Shown in pieces: positions 15,919 to 25,587 of a DNA stretch of 64,000 nt. Within the stretch, counting starts at the first letter, position 1. Every line of letters begins with the position of its first letter. The DNA is from Candidatus Poribacteria bacterium. GTDB taxonomy: Bacteria > Poribacteria > WGA-4E > PCPOR2b. The stretch covers positions 310,001 to 374,000 of the forward strand of contig JAPPKS010000027.1 in the NCBI GenBank assembly GCA_028819845.1, in the 5' to 3' direction. Below the pieces are notes generated by a model. It was not told the DNA's origin. It saw only the letters and a list, made by a program, of their open reading frames with translations, and searched no databases. The position numbers and the translations under genes were made by a program.

Positions 15919-17682
15919 ATGAATATGACCGAGAACCCTCAAATTTCCGAATTGAATCAACCGCAGTTGTTTTTGCGCTTGGAAGGTGAAATCGGGCAGC
16001 GAATTCAAGCCAATCTGGACAATTGGCTGTATCCCTGCCCGAAAGTGAACCCCGGTCTTCTGGAGATGTTTCGCATGCGGGACCGTGCGCCAAAACCGAA
16101 AGTCACCATTGACTCGGGGTCTTTGTGGGGGAAGTATTTGATTTCCGCCGTGCAGGCGATGCGCATGACGGACGATCCAAAGCTGCGTCCCTTTATCGGC
16201 GAACTCGTCGAAGATTTTATCTCCACGCAAGACGAGGACGGATACTTGGGGGTCTACTACAAACATGAGCGGCTTTTTGCGCATTGGGATATCTGGGCGC
16301 ATTATCATTGCATATTGGGTCTTTATATGTGGCACCGAGAAACTGGCGACCAAGCCGCATTGGATTGCGCCCTGCGCGCAGCGGACTTAATCTGCCATGG
16401 GTTACTAACCGGGGAAAAGGGATTTCATGATACGCCGGGACCGGAAATTAACACGTCGATTATTCACGCCTTGGGGATTCTCTACCAAGAAACTGGTACC
16501 GATCTCTACCTCCAAGGCATACAACATATTCAGACTTTCTGGGAAAAGCTGGGCGGGCGTGGATACTACCATCAGGCGATAGAGGGTGTAGACTTTTACC
16601 AAACCGGTTCCCACCGCTGGGAAATTCTTCATGCGCTGCAGGGATTGAGCGAGCTCTACCGGATTACCGGTGATGAGACCTACAAGCAGGCACAAGTACA
16701 CTATTGGCACAGTATCCTCAAGACTGATGTTCACAACGCCGGCAGTTTTTCTGTGGGCAAGCAGGCGGCCGGCAATCCATTTATGCCGGGCGCGATTGAA
16801 ACTTGTTGCACAGTTGCTTGGATTGCGTACAGTATTGACGCGCTGCGATTCAGTCCGGACTGCAAAATCGCCGACGCCATCGAAAACGCCACATGGAACG
16901 CTATGCTCGGCTCCCAGCATCCCAGCGGCCGATGGTGGACGTACGACACTCCGATGGATGGCAAGCGGCTCGCCGCATTCCATCATTTGGCAGATGTCCA
17001 TTCGGCCTGCGGTTCACCGGAGTTAAATTGCTGTGCAGTAAACGGTCCCCGGAGTTTAGGTATGCTTTCCGAATGGGCGATTTTGGGAGACGACCAGCAG
17101 GGCTTATATGTGAACTATTTTGGCCCGGGCACGATTGAGGTGAATTTAAACACGACTTCGAAATGGGTATTTAGGCAACAGACGAGATATCCGGCTGAGC
17201 CGACGGTTCGCATAGAAGTGGAACCAGACAGCCCGCTAGAGATTCCCATTTACCTGCGAATACCTGCTTGGTCAATGAAAACGAAAGTATCTTTGAACGG
17301 CAACCCCGTCGGCGATGTCCGACCGGGGGTTTACCTCAAACTAGACAGGATATGGAAAACTAAGGATTGCATTGATGTGGAGTTAGACTTTAACCTGCGA
17401 CTGCTTCGGGGCGATGCATATGTCAATCATAACGCATCCCTTTACAGAGGTCCCCTATTATTGGCATTTGACCAAAAGCACAACACCATTGAACCGGATG
17501 ATATGCCGACGTTGGATTTTGGCAAACTAGAGTTAAGCCCTGCGGCATGCAACGACCGGTTTCAACCGTTGACCTTATTCAAGACGATGGCTATGGACGG
17601 GACGGAGATTCACCTGACCGACTACGCTACTGCTGGCGCCCACGGCACTTGGTCCCGTTCTTGGCTGCCCATCGTTCAATAA
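15919..17682 (+). CDS. GH127/DUF1680-like glycoside hydrolase (beta-L-arabinofuranosidase family)
   Basis: The 587-residue protein has an (alpha/alpha)6 barrel followed by beta domains, as in the DUF1680/GH127 family. Markers are TQDEDGYLGVYY (about 103-114), IETCC (Glu294, Cys296) and LNCCAVNGPR (Cys371, Cys372). By analogy with HypBA1, these supply the Glu-Cys-Cys-Cys zinc site, Cys371 being the nucleophile position. The region where HypBA1 has its acid/base Glu (GEAF) reads GSFS here, so that glutamate seems to be missing. There is no signal peptide, so it is probably cytoplasmic. It follows a decayed gene and two secreted glycan-type proteins. The family is confident; arabinofuranosidase activity is not. 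Confidence 0.85.
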   Translation: MNMTENPQISELNQPQLFLRLEGEIGQRIQANLDNWLYPCPKVNPGLLEMFRMRDRAPKPKVTIDSGSLWGKYLISAVQAMRMTDDPKLRPFIGELVEDFISTQDEDGYLGVYYKHERLFAHWDIWAHYHCILGLYMWHRETGDQAALDCALRAADLICHGLLTGEKGFHDTPGPEINTSIIHALGILYQETGTDLYLQGIQHIQTFWEKLGGRGYYHQAIEGVDFYQTGSHRWEILHALQGLSELYRITGDETYKQAQVHYWHSILKTDVHNAGSFSVGKQAAGNPFMPGAIETCCTVAWIAYSIDALRFSPDCKIADAIENATWNAMLGSQHPSGRWWTYDTPMDGKRLAAFHHLADVHSACGSPELNCCAVNGPRSLGMLSEWAILGDDQQGLYVNYFGPGTIEVNLNTTSKWVFRQQTRYPAEPTVRIEVEPDSPLEIPIYLRIPAWSMKTKVSLNGNPVGDVRPGVYLKLDRIWKTKDCIDVELDFNLRLLRGDAYVNHNASLYRGPLLLAFDQKHNTIEPDDMPTLDFGKLELSPAACNDRFQPLTLFKTMAMDGTEIHLTDYATAGAHGTWSRSWLPIVQ

Positions 17683-18019
17683 GTCCGACCAAAAAGCCGC
17701 CAATAGCTGGCAAGATGTGTTCCTACAGATATTAATTGGCCAGTTCAGTGATACAGATAAAGAATTTGGACGAACTATATCCAGCAGACAAATATCCAAT
17801 TTTTGAAACAGCGATGAAGGTCAAGGAGGCGAGTGAGCAAGTGTAACCAACACAAGGCGTACAAAGCCGCCTAGCTGAGCGCGAATGGGACCGAAATCGT
17901 GTGATGTGAATTCGGGTTGGCCACACAAGGCAAACCCGAAATGTCTGTTTACGGGGAGGAAATGAAAATTCAGAAGCCTACGATAGTGCCCTGCCTAGTC
18001 AAACTCGCATTGTTTTGGG
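17683..18019. other. 337-bp gap between convergent genes; nothing identified
   Basis: The stretch separates the GH127-like gene (plus) from a lipoprotein gene (minus). I see no convincing gene, tRNA or strong terminator hairpin in it. Confidence 0.4.
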
Positions 18020-18691
18020 TTATGAAATTTTGATTCCGGGCAAATTGTTTAGAAATGAACGCGCCGCTATGTTGACCAAGTCCTCGATGGAATGCTTTAG
18101 ATACTGAACTTCCACCTCAGTTCGCACCATAGCCTCTCCCGTACCCTCCCACACAATATCACCTAAATCGCAGTCCCACACTTGTCCGAATATACTGACG
18201 TTCCTAATTTGCACGTTGATAATTTCGTCGGATAAGAGAGCGGGACCGACGGTTTCCGTATGGGATTGATCCAATAGTTTCACGTGCAAGAGGTAACGGA
18301 TTCCAGTCGCCTCGCCAATCTGGCGAAGTGTTTTCTTGTTGAGAATTGCAGCGCGGGCATAATCATCAATCATCTGCGCGTAGGCTTCCGTCAGATTCGC
18401 TTCATTAATCAAGTCAAGCGTTGGAATTGTCGCGATGAATTTTCCTTCAGGCAACTGATTTGTCAGATTGGAATCAAGTTTTGCCCCTAGGGGTCGACGC
18501 AACCCCTCTTGCCCATGGCCAGCGACGATGGGAAGTAGGCTCAGACCATGTTCAGGCAGGGAATTGTCTGTAAATTCGGGAGCGATGTACTGGAGTTGAG
18601 AATTATCCATGACTTTAGCCGCACACGCTGACAAGAGCCAAGCCATGAACATGAGCATGGGCAAATGGAAAGAGAAATATTTGGTACGCAT
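18020..18691 (-). CDS. Putative lipoprotein with CsgG/TolB-N-like fold pattern
   Basis: I place the start at ATG 18691, behind a TTGGAGG ribosome site. The longer frame to 18724 runs through an inverted repeat and is unlikely. The 223-residue product has a lipoprotein signal peptide ending LLSAC, so it should be lipid-anchored, probably in the outer membrane. The body alternates strands and helices: LSLLPIVAGHG, GIRYLLHVKLLDQ, IWDCDLGD-type turn, IVWEGTGEAMV. This recalls CsgG-like lipoproteins and resembles the lipoprotein at 62296 in layout. That resemblance is inference; no family motif is decisive. Confidence 0.7.
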   Translation of the reverse strand: MRTKYFSFHLPMLMFMAWLLSACAAKVMDNSQLQYIAPEFTDNSLPEHGLSLLPIVAGHGQEGLRRPLGAKLDSNLTNQLPEGKFIATIPTLDLINEANLTEAYAQMIDDYARAAILNKKTLRQIGEATGIRYLLHVKLLDQSHTETVGPALLSDEIINVQIRNVSIFGQVWDCDLGDIVWEGTGEAMVRTEVEVQYLKHSIEDLVNIAARSFLNNLPGIKIS

Positions 18692-18705
18692 TAATTGGCC
18701 TCCAA

Positions 18706-18729
18706 TTTTCGTGCCTATTAGCACGAAAA
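18706..18729 (-). promoter_or_regulatory. Perfect 9-bp inverted repeat just upstream of the lipoprotein ribosome site
   Basis: TTTTCGTGC (18706-18714) and GCACGAAAA (18721-18729) flank a 6-base loop. It lies immediately 5' of the GGAGG site for the gene starting at 18691. It could be an operator or an mRNA stem-loop controlling translation. Confidence 0.45.
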
Positions 18730-18980
18730 CGCGAAAATAATCAATATCGATTTAGGTTCACCACCCTTGCGTGACTACAGCGTTTGCAACTTAATCTTCA
18801 GTGGCAAGTGCGATGAATTTTGGCAGAAAAATTAAGCGGCGGTTAGCAACCAACCCGACCTAATCTGAGATTAGGATTGCTGTCATGCAGGCAAAACTGC
18901 CGATGGTGCAATGCGCCAAGAAATGAGGAATTCTTCGCGCATAGTTTGGTTAAACTGGAAGGTGAACGTTACGATACGGT

Positions 18981-20273
18981 TCAGTACCGATATGCAGCGG
19001 ACACGAAAATTCGATGGTCGGTTCGCTTTTCTGACAATTCCCCATCCGATTGCTGCCATGAACCGAGCATATAAGCAACATCAATCTTGACTGTCTGGTC
19101 AAAAATCTTTCCAACTCCAAGTGCCAGGAAATTTCGATTGCTTTCAATGTCTTTTCCACGATAAGGGATGGGATCATGGACAAAACCGGCGCGGAACCGG
19201 GTGTCAATTTCCGATAAATGATACTCTGCACCTGCGCGAACTTGGAATGTGCTATCATACAGTTCCTCAAAATAGCCGCTGGAAATATCTTCCGCCGGAG
19301 GCGGATTGTAAACAGCTTGTGTCCAATCCGAAAACTGGACATCGGCGGAGAGAGTTAAACGTTTTTCCAAAAGTTTGACGGCGATTCCGGTGGTGAACTC
19401 GAATGGGCGTTCGATATTGTATTCAATATCACCCTCGGTATAATCGCTTTCCCGTTCACCGTCATCAAACGATACGATAGTTCCTTGACTCCAAAATTCG
19501 TAAATTTCAAGGTTCATGGGAAAGACCGCTGTCAAGCCGAGCGTCACTTGCTCGCTCAAATGGGCTAATGCGCCAACCCTAGCACCCAATCCAGCATACT
19601 CCCGATCGACCGTGTCGTGAAACTCCATGCCCGCAATTTCCATGTCAATGCCGTTGACATCGGCGGCGTTGCTGTCTAGTTCGTTAAGGCTTTTGCCATA
19701 CCAGTAGTCCAACGCACCGCCAAGTATGATATTCTCAGACACATAGACGCCCGTACCTAAACTCCAAATGCCGATTCCCCCTTTATAACTGTTTGATTCA
19801 TCGACATCAAAGCCGCCGAAGACAGGGTCATCAGAGGGGTCTAATCCTTTAACCACAATTCGCGAATCGAAGTTTTGAGGGCGGTTATATCCTACTGCGA
19901 TTGCCATGCCGCCACGGGTTGTGTATAACGGATAGACCAAGCCGATTGAATTTGGGCGAGTTTTCGATCTACCGGCATCTGTTGTTTCTCTCGCTTGTGA
20001 AAACTGAGTTTCGGTGTCCATTTCATTGTGCGAGAAACTAGAAAATAGCTCGAATTTCCGTATCTGGGCAAGGCCTGCGGGATTCCAGTACAGCGTTGTA
20101 AAATCATCGGCGGTACTTACGAACGCTCCGCCCATACCCATTGCTCTTGCGCCAAGCCCGAATGTGTTACCCACGGCAATTTCTTCCGTTTGTGCGACTG
20201 GTACGATTCCCCACATTGTAAGACCGAGTAGTGTGAAACTCAAAATGGTGGTGCGTTTAATCGTCATTCTCAT
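18981..20273 (-). CDS. OmpP1/FadL-family outer-membrane protein
   Basis: I chose ATG 20273 from three nearby ATGs because CCTCC (20284-20288, GGAGG on this strand) sits ~10 bases upstream. After a signal peptide the mature protein begins with GLGARAMGMGGAFVSTADDFTTLYWNPAGLA, the signature of FadL/OmpP1-type hydrophobic-compound channels and related UPF0164 proteins. Repeated amphipathic strands follow, and the last residues are SAAYRY, with the terminal aromatic expected of a barrel recognised by the BAM complex. The ~430-residue length fits a 14-strand barrel. The substrate (fatty acids, aromatics or other hydrophobics) is unknown. Confidence 0.85.
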   Translation of the reverse strand: MRMTIKRTTILSFTLLGLTMWGIVPVAQTEEIAVGNTFGLGARAMGMGGAFVSTADDFTTLYWNPAGLAQIRKFELFSSFSHNEMDTETQFSQARETTDAGRSKTRPNSIGLVYPLYTTRGGMAIAVGYNRPQNFDSRIVVKGLDPSDDPVFGGFDVDESNSYKGGIGIWSLGTGVYVSENIILGGALDYWYGKSLNELDSNAADVNGIDMEIAGMEFHDTVDREYAGLGARVGALAHLSEQVTLGLTAVFPMNLEIYEFWSQGTIVSFDDGERESDYTEGDIEYNIERPFEFTTGIAVKLLEKRLTLSADVQFSDWTQAVYNPPPAEDISSGYFEELYDSTFQVRAGAEYHLSEIDTRFRAGFVHDPIPYRGKDIESNRNFLALGVGKIFDQTVKIDVAYMLGSWQQSDGELSEKRTDHRIFVSAAYRY

Positions 20274-20370
20274 CGGATTCATGCCTCCTGTCAAATTGTC
20301 GCAACTATCGTTAGGTGTTGTGATGTAGATTTTTCACATATGATATTGGCAAGGCTCATGAAATCAGCAT

Positions 20371-20937
20371 TCAATGCGATCTGCCGCGGTACTGCCGCGA
20401 ACGTTTTTTTCCGTGATGCGCGTCACGATTTTTGTAGGTGCGGCTTGAGCGGGTCCCGCCATAACGATGATGGCGACCGTAGTTTCCACCGTAATGCCGA
20501 TGATAACCGCTATACCTATAGGGGCGATATGGATACAAACTGTAATAGCCTCCATAAGAATAATACGGGTAATGCGGGTAATACCGATATGTTGGTGGAT
20601 GGTAGTAATCGTAATAGTAAGGTGTGTGATAACGATAGTAGGGTCTGTGATAACGCGGGTATCTGCGATATGCGGGTTTGTGGCGTCCGTAATATCCCTT
20701 ATCTTCCTCTACGTCCACACGATCCGCGCCAGTATCTTCTCGTTCTACTCCCTCTTCGGATTGCGATTCTGCGCGTGTCCGCTTATCGTGTTTGGATTGC
20801 TCCGCCGAGTCCTTTTTGTGCCGGTGGTACGTTGATGGTTTTTCGAAACGGGATTCATAGTAACCGACTTGGGTGTAACACCCTGCCGCTATCAGCACAG
20901 CCAATAGCAATGCGCCTGTCAGAGCAAGGTTTTTCAT
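20371..20937 (-). CDS. Tyr/His/Arg-rich low-complexity lipoprotein
   Basis: The start at ATG 20937 gives MKNLALTGALLLAVLIAAGC, a clean lipoprotein signal with lipobox IAAGC; an AAAGGA site precedes it. After a charged linker rich in Glu, Lys and Asp, the C-terminal ~110 residues are built from short Y-R-Y, Y-P-Y and H-Y-G-G patterns, about one third tyrosine, and end in a basic His/Arg tail. Such tracts occur in adhesive or metal-binding surface proteins, but no family is recognised. It is separated from the FadL-like gene by ~100 bp and faces the same way. Confidence 0.7.
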   Translation of the reverse strand: MKNLALTGALLLAVLIAAGCYTQVGYYESRFEKPSTYHRHKKDSAEQSKHDKRTRAESQSEEGVEREDTGADRVDVEEDKGYYGRHKPAYRRYPRYHRPYYRYHTPYYYDYYHPPTYRYYPHYPYYSYGGYYSLYPYRPYRYSGYHRHYGGNYGRHHRYGGTRSSRTYKNRDAHHGKKRSRQYRGRSH

Positions 20938-21222
20938 GGCTCTCATTCCTTTCACCAGAGTTAGTGTACGATTTTTGAGAGTATATCATAGCAACCCTCA
21001 TATGCCAAGTTAAAATAAAGATTTAGCAATTCAGATGCCAACGCTAAGATTCAGTGGGAGATGGGTAGATGAAATCTGCATAAAGGCAACCTGTTGCAAG
21101 AGTGATACAACTTCGTAGCACAAGTGTCACAATTCGATGTATATGGCGTTTATAGAATGAAGCCGAACTTTGGTGATTAAACTGCGAAATACCGAAAATC
21201 CCAATTGTCACTTAGGGCTGAA

Positions 21223-21528
21223 ATGATGTATAATCATAGATTGCATGATAATCCCAGGATTTCGCGTGCATCTCATTTGGGTGGGCGCAAGCTGCGGATA
21301 TCAAGCAACCAATTTAACTCTCACTTCGCAGCAGTAACTGACAGATTGACGCGGCAAAGGGAAAAGAAGTGGGCAAAACAGAGGGCAAATAGAGCAGCAT
21401 GGTTCGTGCTGTGGATGAATCAATTCTTTGAAGTCGTTCGGTATATGTCCGAAATTGAAGAAATGCGGCGGCTAGGCGCGTCTTTAGAGGATAACGTGTA
21501 TTTCTCCTATCATGGAAAGGAGTTTTAG
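21223..21528 (+). CDS. Small basic hypothetical protein preceding the SDR gene
   Basis: An open frame of about 100 residues begins at ATG 21223, five bases after an AGGG site, and ends directly before the SDR start codon at 21529. The central part is basic and helical (TRQREKKWAKQRANRA), followed by a hydrophobic-aromatic patch (WFVLWMNQFF) and an acidic helix. I know no family. The tight junction with the SDR gene supports a real two-gene unit, although the SDR ribosome site (AAAGGAG) also lies inside this frame and composition alone is not conclusive. Confidence 0.4.
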   Translation: MMYNHRLHDNPRISRASHLGGRKLRISSNQFNSHFAAVTDRLTRQREKKWAKQRANRAAWFVLWMNQFFEVVRYMSEIEEMRRLGASLEDNVYFSYHGKEF

Positions 21529-22329
21529 ATGCGATTGAAGGGCAAAATTGCTATCGTTACCGGTGCCGGCGGCGGAATGGGGCGCGGGATTTGTGCATGC
21601 CTCGCGAGGGAAGGCGCAGATGTGGTAGTGTCTGACATGAATTTAGATGCTGCGAAGGGATGTGTCGAGACTTTAGAAGCGATGGGACAGCATGGACTAG
21701 CAGTTCGGACTGATGTGACGAACGAGGAAGACTGCCAGAATCTGGTAGATACGGCGTTAGAAGCGTTCGGGGTTGTAGACATTCTCGTTAATAACGCCGG
21801 ACATTTTGGCGAGCAGTTGGGGCTTCCTTTCACGAACCAGACAGAAGGGGACTGGGACGATAACTATGCGGTGAACGTAAAGGGGCCGTTTTTCCTCTGC
21901 AAAGCCGTTGCGTCGCATATGATGGATCGGAAGTATGGGAAGATAATCAACATCTCTTCCATCGCAGCGAAGCGGGATCCACAGATTGCGCCGGCGTATG
22001 CGGCTGCAAAGAACGCCTTGTTGAACCTGACGCGGCTAGTCGCAAAAGATTTAGGTGCGTATAACATCAATGTCAATGCGGTCTGTCCGGGATTAGTTTG
22101 GACCGCCTTCTGGCGAAAGCTGGCACCGCTCATAACTCGCAGCAATCCAACGTACGCAAATCTTGCGCCGCGTGAACTATTTGAGGAGTGGGTAAAGCAT
22201 AACACGCCCCTACAACGCGAGCAGACGCCCGAGGACATCGGCAATTTGGTGGTGTTTTTGGCATCGGAAGAGGCGCGGAATATCACCGGTCAGAGTATCC
22301 ACGTGGATGGCGGGATATGTATGGGTTAG
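21529..22329 (+). CDS. Short-chain dehydrogenase/reductase (classical SDR)
   Basis: The 266-residue protein is a single Rossmann-fold SDR. It has the cofactor motif TGAGGGMGRG near residue 12, VNNAGHF, the catalytic serine segment IINISSIA, YAAAK with the catalytic Tyr and Lys, and the C-terminal VDGGICMG. The aspartate at the end of the second strand (VSDMN) suggests NAD(H) preference. Members oxidise or reduce alcohols, sugars, sterols and acyl chains; the substrate is not predictable. The start at ATG 21529 follows AAAGGAG. It probably shares a transcript with the small frame just before it. Confidence 0.92.
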   Translation: MRLKGKIAIVTGAGGGMGRGICACLAREGADVVVSDMNLDAAKGCVETLEAMGQHGLAVRTDVTNEEDCQNLVDTALEAFGVVDILVNNAGHFGEQLGLPFTNQTEGDWDDNYAVNVKGPFFLCKAVASHMMDRKYGKIINISSIAAKRDPQIAPAYAAAKNALLNLTRLVAKDLGAYNINVNAVCPGLVWTAFWRKLAPLITRSNPTYANLAPRELFEEWVKHNTPLQREQTPEDIGNLVVFLASEEARNITGQSIHVDGGICMG

Positions 22330-22713
22330 TTTATGAAACCCATGCGGACTTTTAGGTAGGTAAGCTCATATTTGCGTAGCGCGGTGTTGGAAAGACTATG
22401 AAAGTCTACAATAAATCTGCGCGAATTTTGTAGTTAAAGTAGTAGAAATGCCATAATTTTGTAACATCTGAGTGTTAGACTTATCAGCTGATGCTAATCG
22501 GCCGCTTGATTCCGATAATTACCTTACTCCAGCATTGGGCGGGGCAAGATGCCCGGCCTACAGGGCGTGTTGGTTCACGCGGTGCAAGATGCCCCGCCTA
22601 CGGACGCTTCTCTGGGGCTGTATAAAATGAATTGTCAAACGGTTCTAAGGATTCTTGGAATAAAACACTTATTCGGCGGTATTTTCCGGTGGAAGAGAGG
22701 TGAGTGGTTCATT
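22330..22713. other. 384-bp gap holding a repeat and the pst leader
   Basis: The gap contains the dispersed GC-rich repeat at 22539-22612 and the GAGAGGTGAG ribosome site of pstS at its right end. An open frame extends upstream of pstS through the repeat, but it lacks a start with a ribosome site. I see no clear Pho-box-like direct repeat. Confidence 0.5.
22539..22612. repeat. Two-unit copy of the dispersed GC-rich repeat
   Basis: GGGCAAGATGCCCGGCCTACAG and, 29 bp on, GCAAGATGCCCCGCCTACGG are arranged in tandem between the SDR gene and pstS. The same words recur in the rtcA-thiI gap, and a more diverged relative occurs near 59210-59250. All copies are intergenic. Confidence 0.6.
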
Positions 22714-23721
22714 ATGTTTATGAAATTCAGATGGTTCGGCACACTTGCGCTCCTGTTGAGCGTATTTTACAGCGGCTGCGGCGACGATTCCCTCCTAGTT
22801 GAAGTGGATGGTTCAAGCACGGTTTATCCTATTACCGAGGCAGTGGCTGAAGAGTTCCAGAAAGAAAACCCTACATTCAGAGTAACTGTCGGTATCTCCG
22901 GCACCGGCGGCGGATTTAAACAATTCGGACGCGGTGAAACCGACGTGACTAATGCGTCGCGCCCTATCAAACCCTCGGAGGTTGAATTGTGTAAGAAGAA
23001 CGGCATTGAGTATATTGAACTGCCAGTGGCATTCGACGGTTTGGCAATCACAGTCAATCCGGAAAACGACTGGGTGGATTATATGACGGTTGCGGAACTG
23101 AAGAAGCTTTGGGAGCCGGAGGCGCAAGGGAAGATATTATACTGGAATCAAATTCGACCGGATTGGCCGAGTAAGAAGATTTCACTTGCTGGCCCTGGCC
23201 CGGATTCTGGATCGTATGATTACTTTACGAAGGCTGTCTGTGGTGAAGAGGGGGCGAGCCGCGGGGATTTTATTGCTAGCGAGAATGACAACGTACTCGT
23301 GCAGGCGGTAGCCCGGGATGATTACACGCTAGGAGTCTTTGGACTTGCATATTACGAAGCCAATCGGGAAATTCTGAAGCTCGTACCGATAGACGATGGG
23401 AAAATGGACAACGGCGACGGTGCCATCGCTCCCTCGCTAGAGACAGTCAAAAATGCCACGTATCAGCCGCTATCGCGGCCAATCTTCATATACGTCAGCA
23501 AGCAGTCGGCTGACCGTCCGGAGGTTGAAAAATTTGTTGAATTTTATTTGCAGCAAGCGAAGACTTTGACCGAGGAAGCTGAATACATTCCGCTTCCGGA
23601 AGAGACATACCAACTCATCCTGCGGCGTTTCCAAAATCGCGTCACCGGCTCAGTGTTTGGCGGTAAGGGTTCGACATTGGGAGTTTCGATAGATGATGTT
23701 CTACGCGGCGATATAAATTAA
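22714..23721 (+). CDS. pstS: Phosphate ABC transporter substrate-binding lipoprotein
   Basis: The start at ATG 22714 follows GAGAGGTGAG and gives a lipoprotein signal ([10 protein letters not shown]). The mature part opens with [20 protein letters not shown], the phosphate-binding loop of PstS. It continues with [18 protein letters not shown] and [14 protein letters not shown], both contact regions in the family. About 335 residues is normal. The protein captures inorganic phosphate outside the cytoplasmic membrane and hands it to PstCA. It leads the gene order pstS-pstC-pstA-pstB-phoU. Confidence 0.94.
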   Translation: MFMKFRWFGTLALLLSVFYSGCGDDSLLVEVDGSSTVYPITEAVAEEFQKENPTFRVTVGISGTGGGFKQFGRGETDVTNASRPIKPSEVELCKKNGIEYIELPVAFDGLAITVNPENDWVDYMTVAELKKLWEPEAQGKILYWNQIRPDWPSKKISLAGPGPDSGSYDYFTKAVCGEEGASRGDFIASENDNVLVQAVARDDYTLGVFGLAYYEANREILKLVPIDDGKMDNGDGAIAPSLETVKNATYQPLSRPIFIYVSKQSADRPEVEKFVEFYLQQAKTLTEEAEYIPLPEETYQLILRRFQNRVTGSVFGGKGSTLGVSIDDVLRGDIN

Positions 23722-23805
23722 GCGGTGCCGGGAATCCCGTGTTCTAACGGGGCGGAGGATAATCTTGTTTTTTATGAAAAACAACAGTTTCGATGGCCGA
23801 ATCCA

Positions 23806-24705
23806 ATGAGATCGAAGCAGACAAAGACGTCTCGGATCATTGAGCGGATTATTGAATTGAGCCTTATGGCATGTGGTCTACTCTCCATCTTAACCACCGT
23901 TGGAATTATCTGTGTGCTGTTGTTTGAGACGATTGCCTTTTTTAAAGAGGTTTCGGTCTTCGAATTCCTAACCGACAGGGAGTGGACTCCCCAATTCACG
24001 AACAAGCGATTCGGTGTGCTTTCCCTGCTGTCAGGGACAGTGTTAATATCACTAATCGCCGTTTTCACGGCTGTACCCTTGGGGCTGTTGACGGCGATTT
24101 TTTTGAGTGAATATGCCCCGGACAGACTGCGTCGATTGTTGAAACCCATTTTGGAGATATTAGCCGGTGTACCCACGATTGTCTACGGTTACTTTGCGCT
24201 GCTGTTTGTCACGCCGCTTTTGCAGCGACTGATTCCTTCCCTTGAAGCGTTTAACGCACTCTCACCCGGCATCGTAATGGGCATCATGATACTCCCGTTA
24301 GTCTCCTCTCTCAGCGAGGATGCTATGTTTGCAGTGCCCCGCAGTTTGCGGGATGCAGCCTATGCGTTAGGTTCTTCTCGGCTTCAGGTTTCGTGGCGGG
24401 TTGTCGTACCGGCGGCGTTTTCCGGCATAACAGCGTCCTTTGTTATCGCGGTTTCCCGTGCTATCGGCGAGACGATGTTGGTTACAATTGCCGCGGGCAA
24501 GAAACCGACATTCACGTTTAACCCGTTGGTGGCTATAGAGACGATGACGGCTTACATCGTTCAGGTCAGTTTGGGCGACACACCGAGCGGTACGCTTGTA
24601 TACAGGACGATTTTTGCGGTGGGTATGGTGCTGTTTGTATCAACGTTCATGCTCAACATTCTCGGAGACCGGTTGCGCCGGCGTTTTAGGGAGAGGTACG
24701 AATGA
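23806..24705 (+). CDS. pstC: Phosphate ABC transporter permease
   Basis: This integral membrane permease has six predicted helices and the inner-membrane component motif [22 protein letters not shown], followed by AIGETMLV, both diagnostic of PstC/PstA. The start is uncertain. ATG 23806 leaves 13 residues before helix 1, whereas a GTG at 23725 would add 27 residues; neither has a good ribosome site. It overlaps pstA by 4 bp (ATGA). With PstA it forms the channel for phosphate uptake powered by PstB. Confidence 0.92.
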   Translation: MRSKQTKTSRIIERIIELSLMACGLLSILTTVGIICVLLFETIAFFKEVSVFEFLTDREWTPQFTNKRFGVLSLLSGTVLISLIAVFTAVPLGLLTAIFLSEYAPDRLRRLLKPILEILAGVPTIVYGYFALLFVTPLLQRLIPSLEAFNALSPGIVMGIMILPLVSSLSEDAMFAVPRSLRDAAYALGSSRLQVSWRVVVPAAFSGITASFVIAVSRAIGETMLVTIAAGKKPTFTFNPLVAIETMTAYIVQVSLGDTPSGTLVYRTIFAVGMVLFVSTFMLNILGDRLRRRFRERYE

Positions 24706-25580
24706 TCTCAAGGACACAACTCCAAAGGCTTCTTGCTAGGCAAAGGCGGAATGACCGAATTTTTCAGATTGTTGCTGCAATTGGCGTATTGATAGCGCTA
24801 ATCACATTAGGAGCGCTGATTGTAGATGCGCTCATCGATGGGGTGCCGCGGCTCAGTTGGAAGTTTCTAACTAGCTACTTGTCCCGGTTCCCTGCAGAAG
24901 CCGGAATATTTGCGGCGTTGCTTGGCAGTATGTACGTAATAGCGCTAACCGCGTTAATCAGTGTGCCATTGGGCGTGGGTGCGGCAATCTATCTTGAAGA
25001 ATATACGAATCGGTCAAGCCGCATTAGCCGCATCATCGAAATCAATGTCGCTAATTTGGCAGGAGTGCCTTCGATAATTTACGGAATTTTAGGATTAGGG
25101 CTGTTTGTCAGGATCATGCGCCTAGACAAGAGCCTTTTGGCGGGGGCATTGACATTGGCGCTACTCGTGCTGCCAATTGTTATTATTTCGGCTCGCGAGG
25201 CAATTCGGTCTGTACCCCCCAGTATCCGTGAAGCGGCGTATGCACTCGGCGCCTCGCGCTGGCAGGCGATTAGTCACCATGTCCTGCCAATGGCGTTCCC
25301 GGGGATTCTCACCGGAGTAATCCTTGCCATTTCGCGTGCGGTCGGAGAAACTGCTCCGTTGATTATGATAGGGGCGCTGATGTTCGTTACACATCCGCCC
25401 GAAGGGCTACTCAAGCCATTTACCGTGTTACCTATTCAGATTTACAATTGGGTTGACAGACCACAAAAAGAATTTCTCACCAATGCAGCAGCAGGAATCG
25501 TTGTCCTGTTGGCGGTGACACTCCTCTTAAATGCCCTCGCTATCTTTTTACGAAACCGTTATCAGACACAGTATTCGTGA
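24702..25580 (+). CDS. pstA: Phosphate ABC transporter permease
   Basis: The 292-residue protein is the second membrane subunit of the phosphate importer. It has six hydrophobic segments, the coupling-helix motif [20 protein letters not shown], and [13 protein letters not shown], which marks PstA. The start ATG overlaps the pstC stop by 4 bp, so the two are co-translated. Its stop is 7 bp before the pstB start. Confidence 0.94.
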   Translation: MISRTQLQRLLARQRRNDRIFQIVAAIGVLIALITLGALIVDALIDGVPRLSWKFLTSYLSRFPAEAGIFAALLGSMYVIALTALISVPLGVGAAIYLEEYTNRSSRISRIIEINVANLAGVPSIIYGILGLGLFVRIMRLDKSLLAGALTLALLVLPIVIISAREAIRSVPPSIREAAYALGASRWQAISHHVLPMAFPGILTGVILAISRAVGETAPLIMIGALMFVTHPPEGLLKPFTVLPIQIYNWVDRPQKEFLTNAAAGIVVLLAVTLLLNALAIFLRNRYQTQYS

Positions 25581-25587
25581 GGCAAAG

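Noticed and set aside
20467-20835. 122-codon plus-strand frame, hydrophobic
   Set aside because: It is the complement of the Tyr/His-rich lipoprotein; its hydrophobicity follows from the repeated TAT/CAT codons on the other strand.
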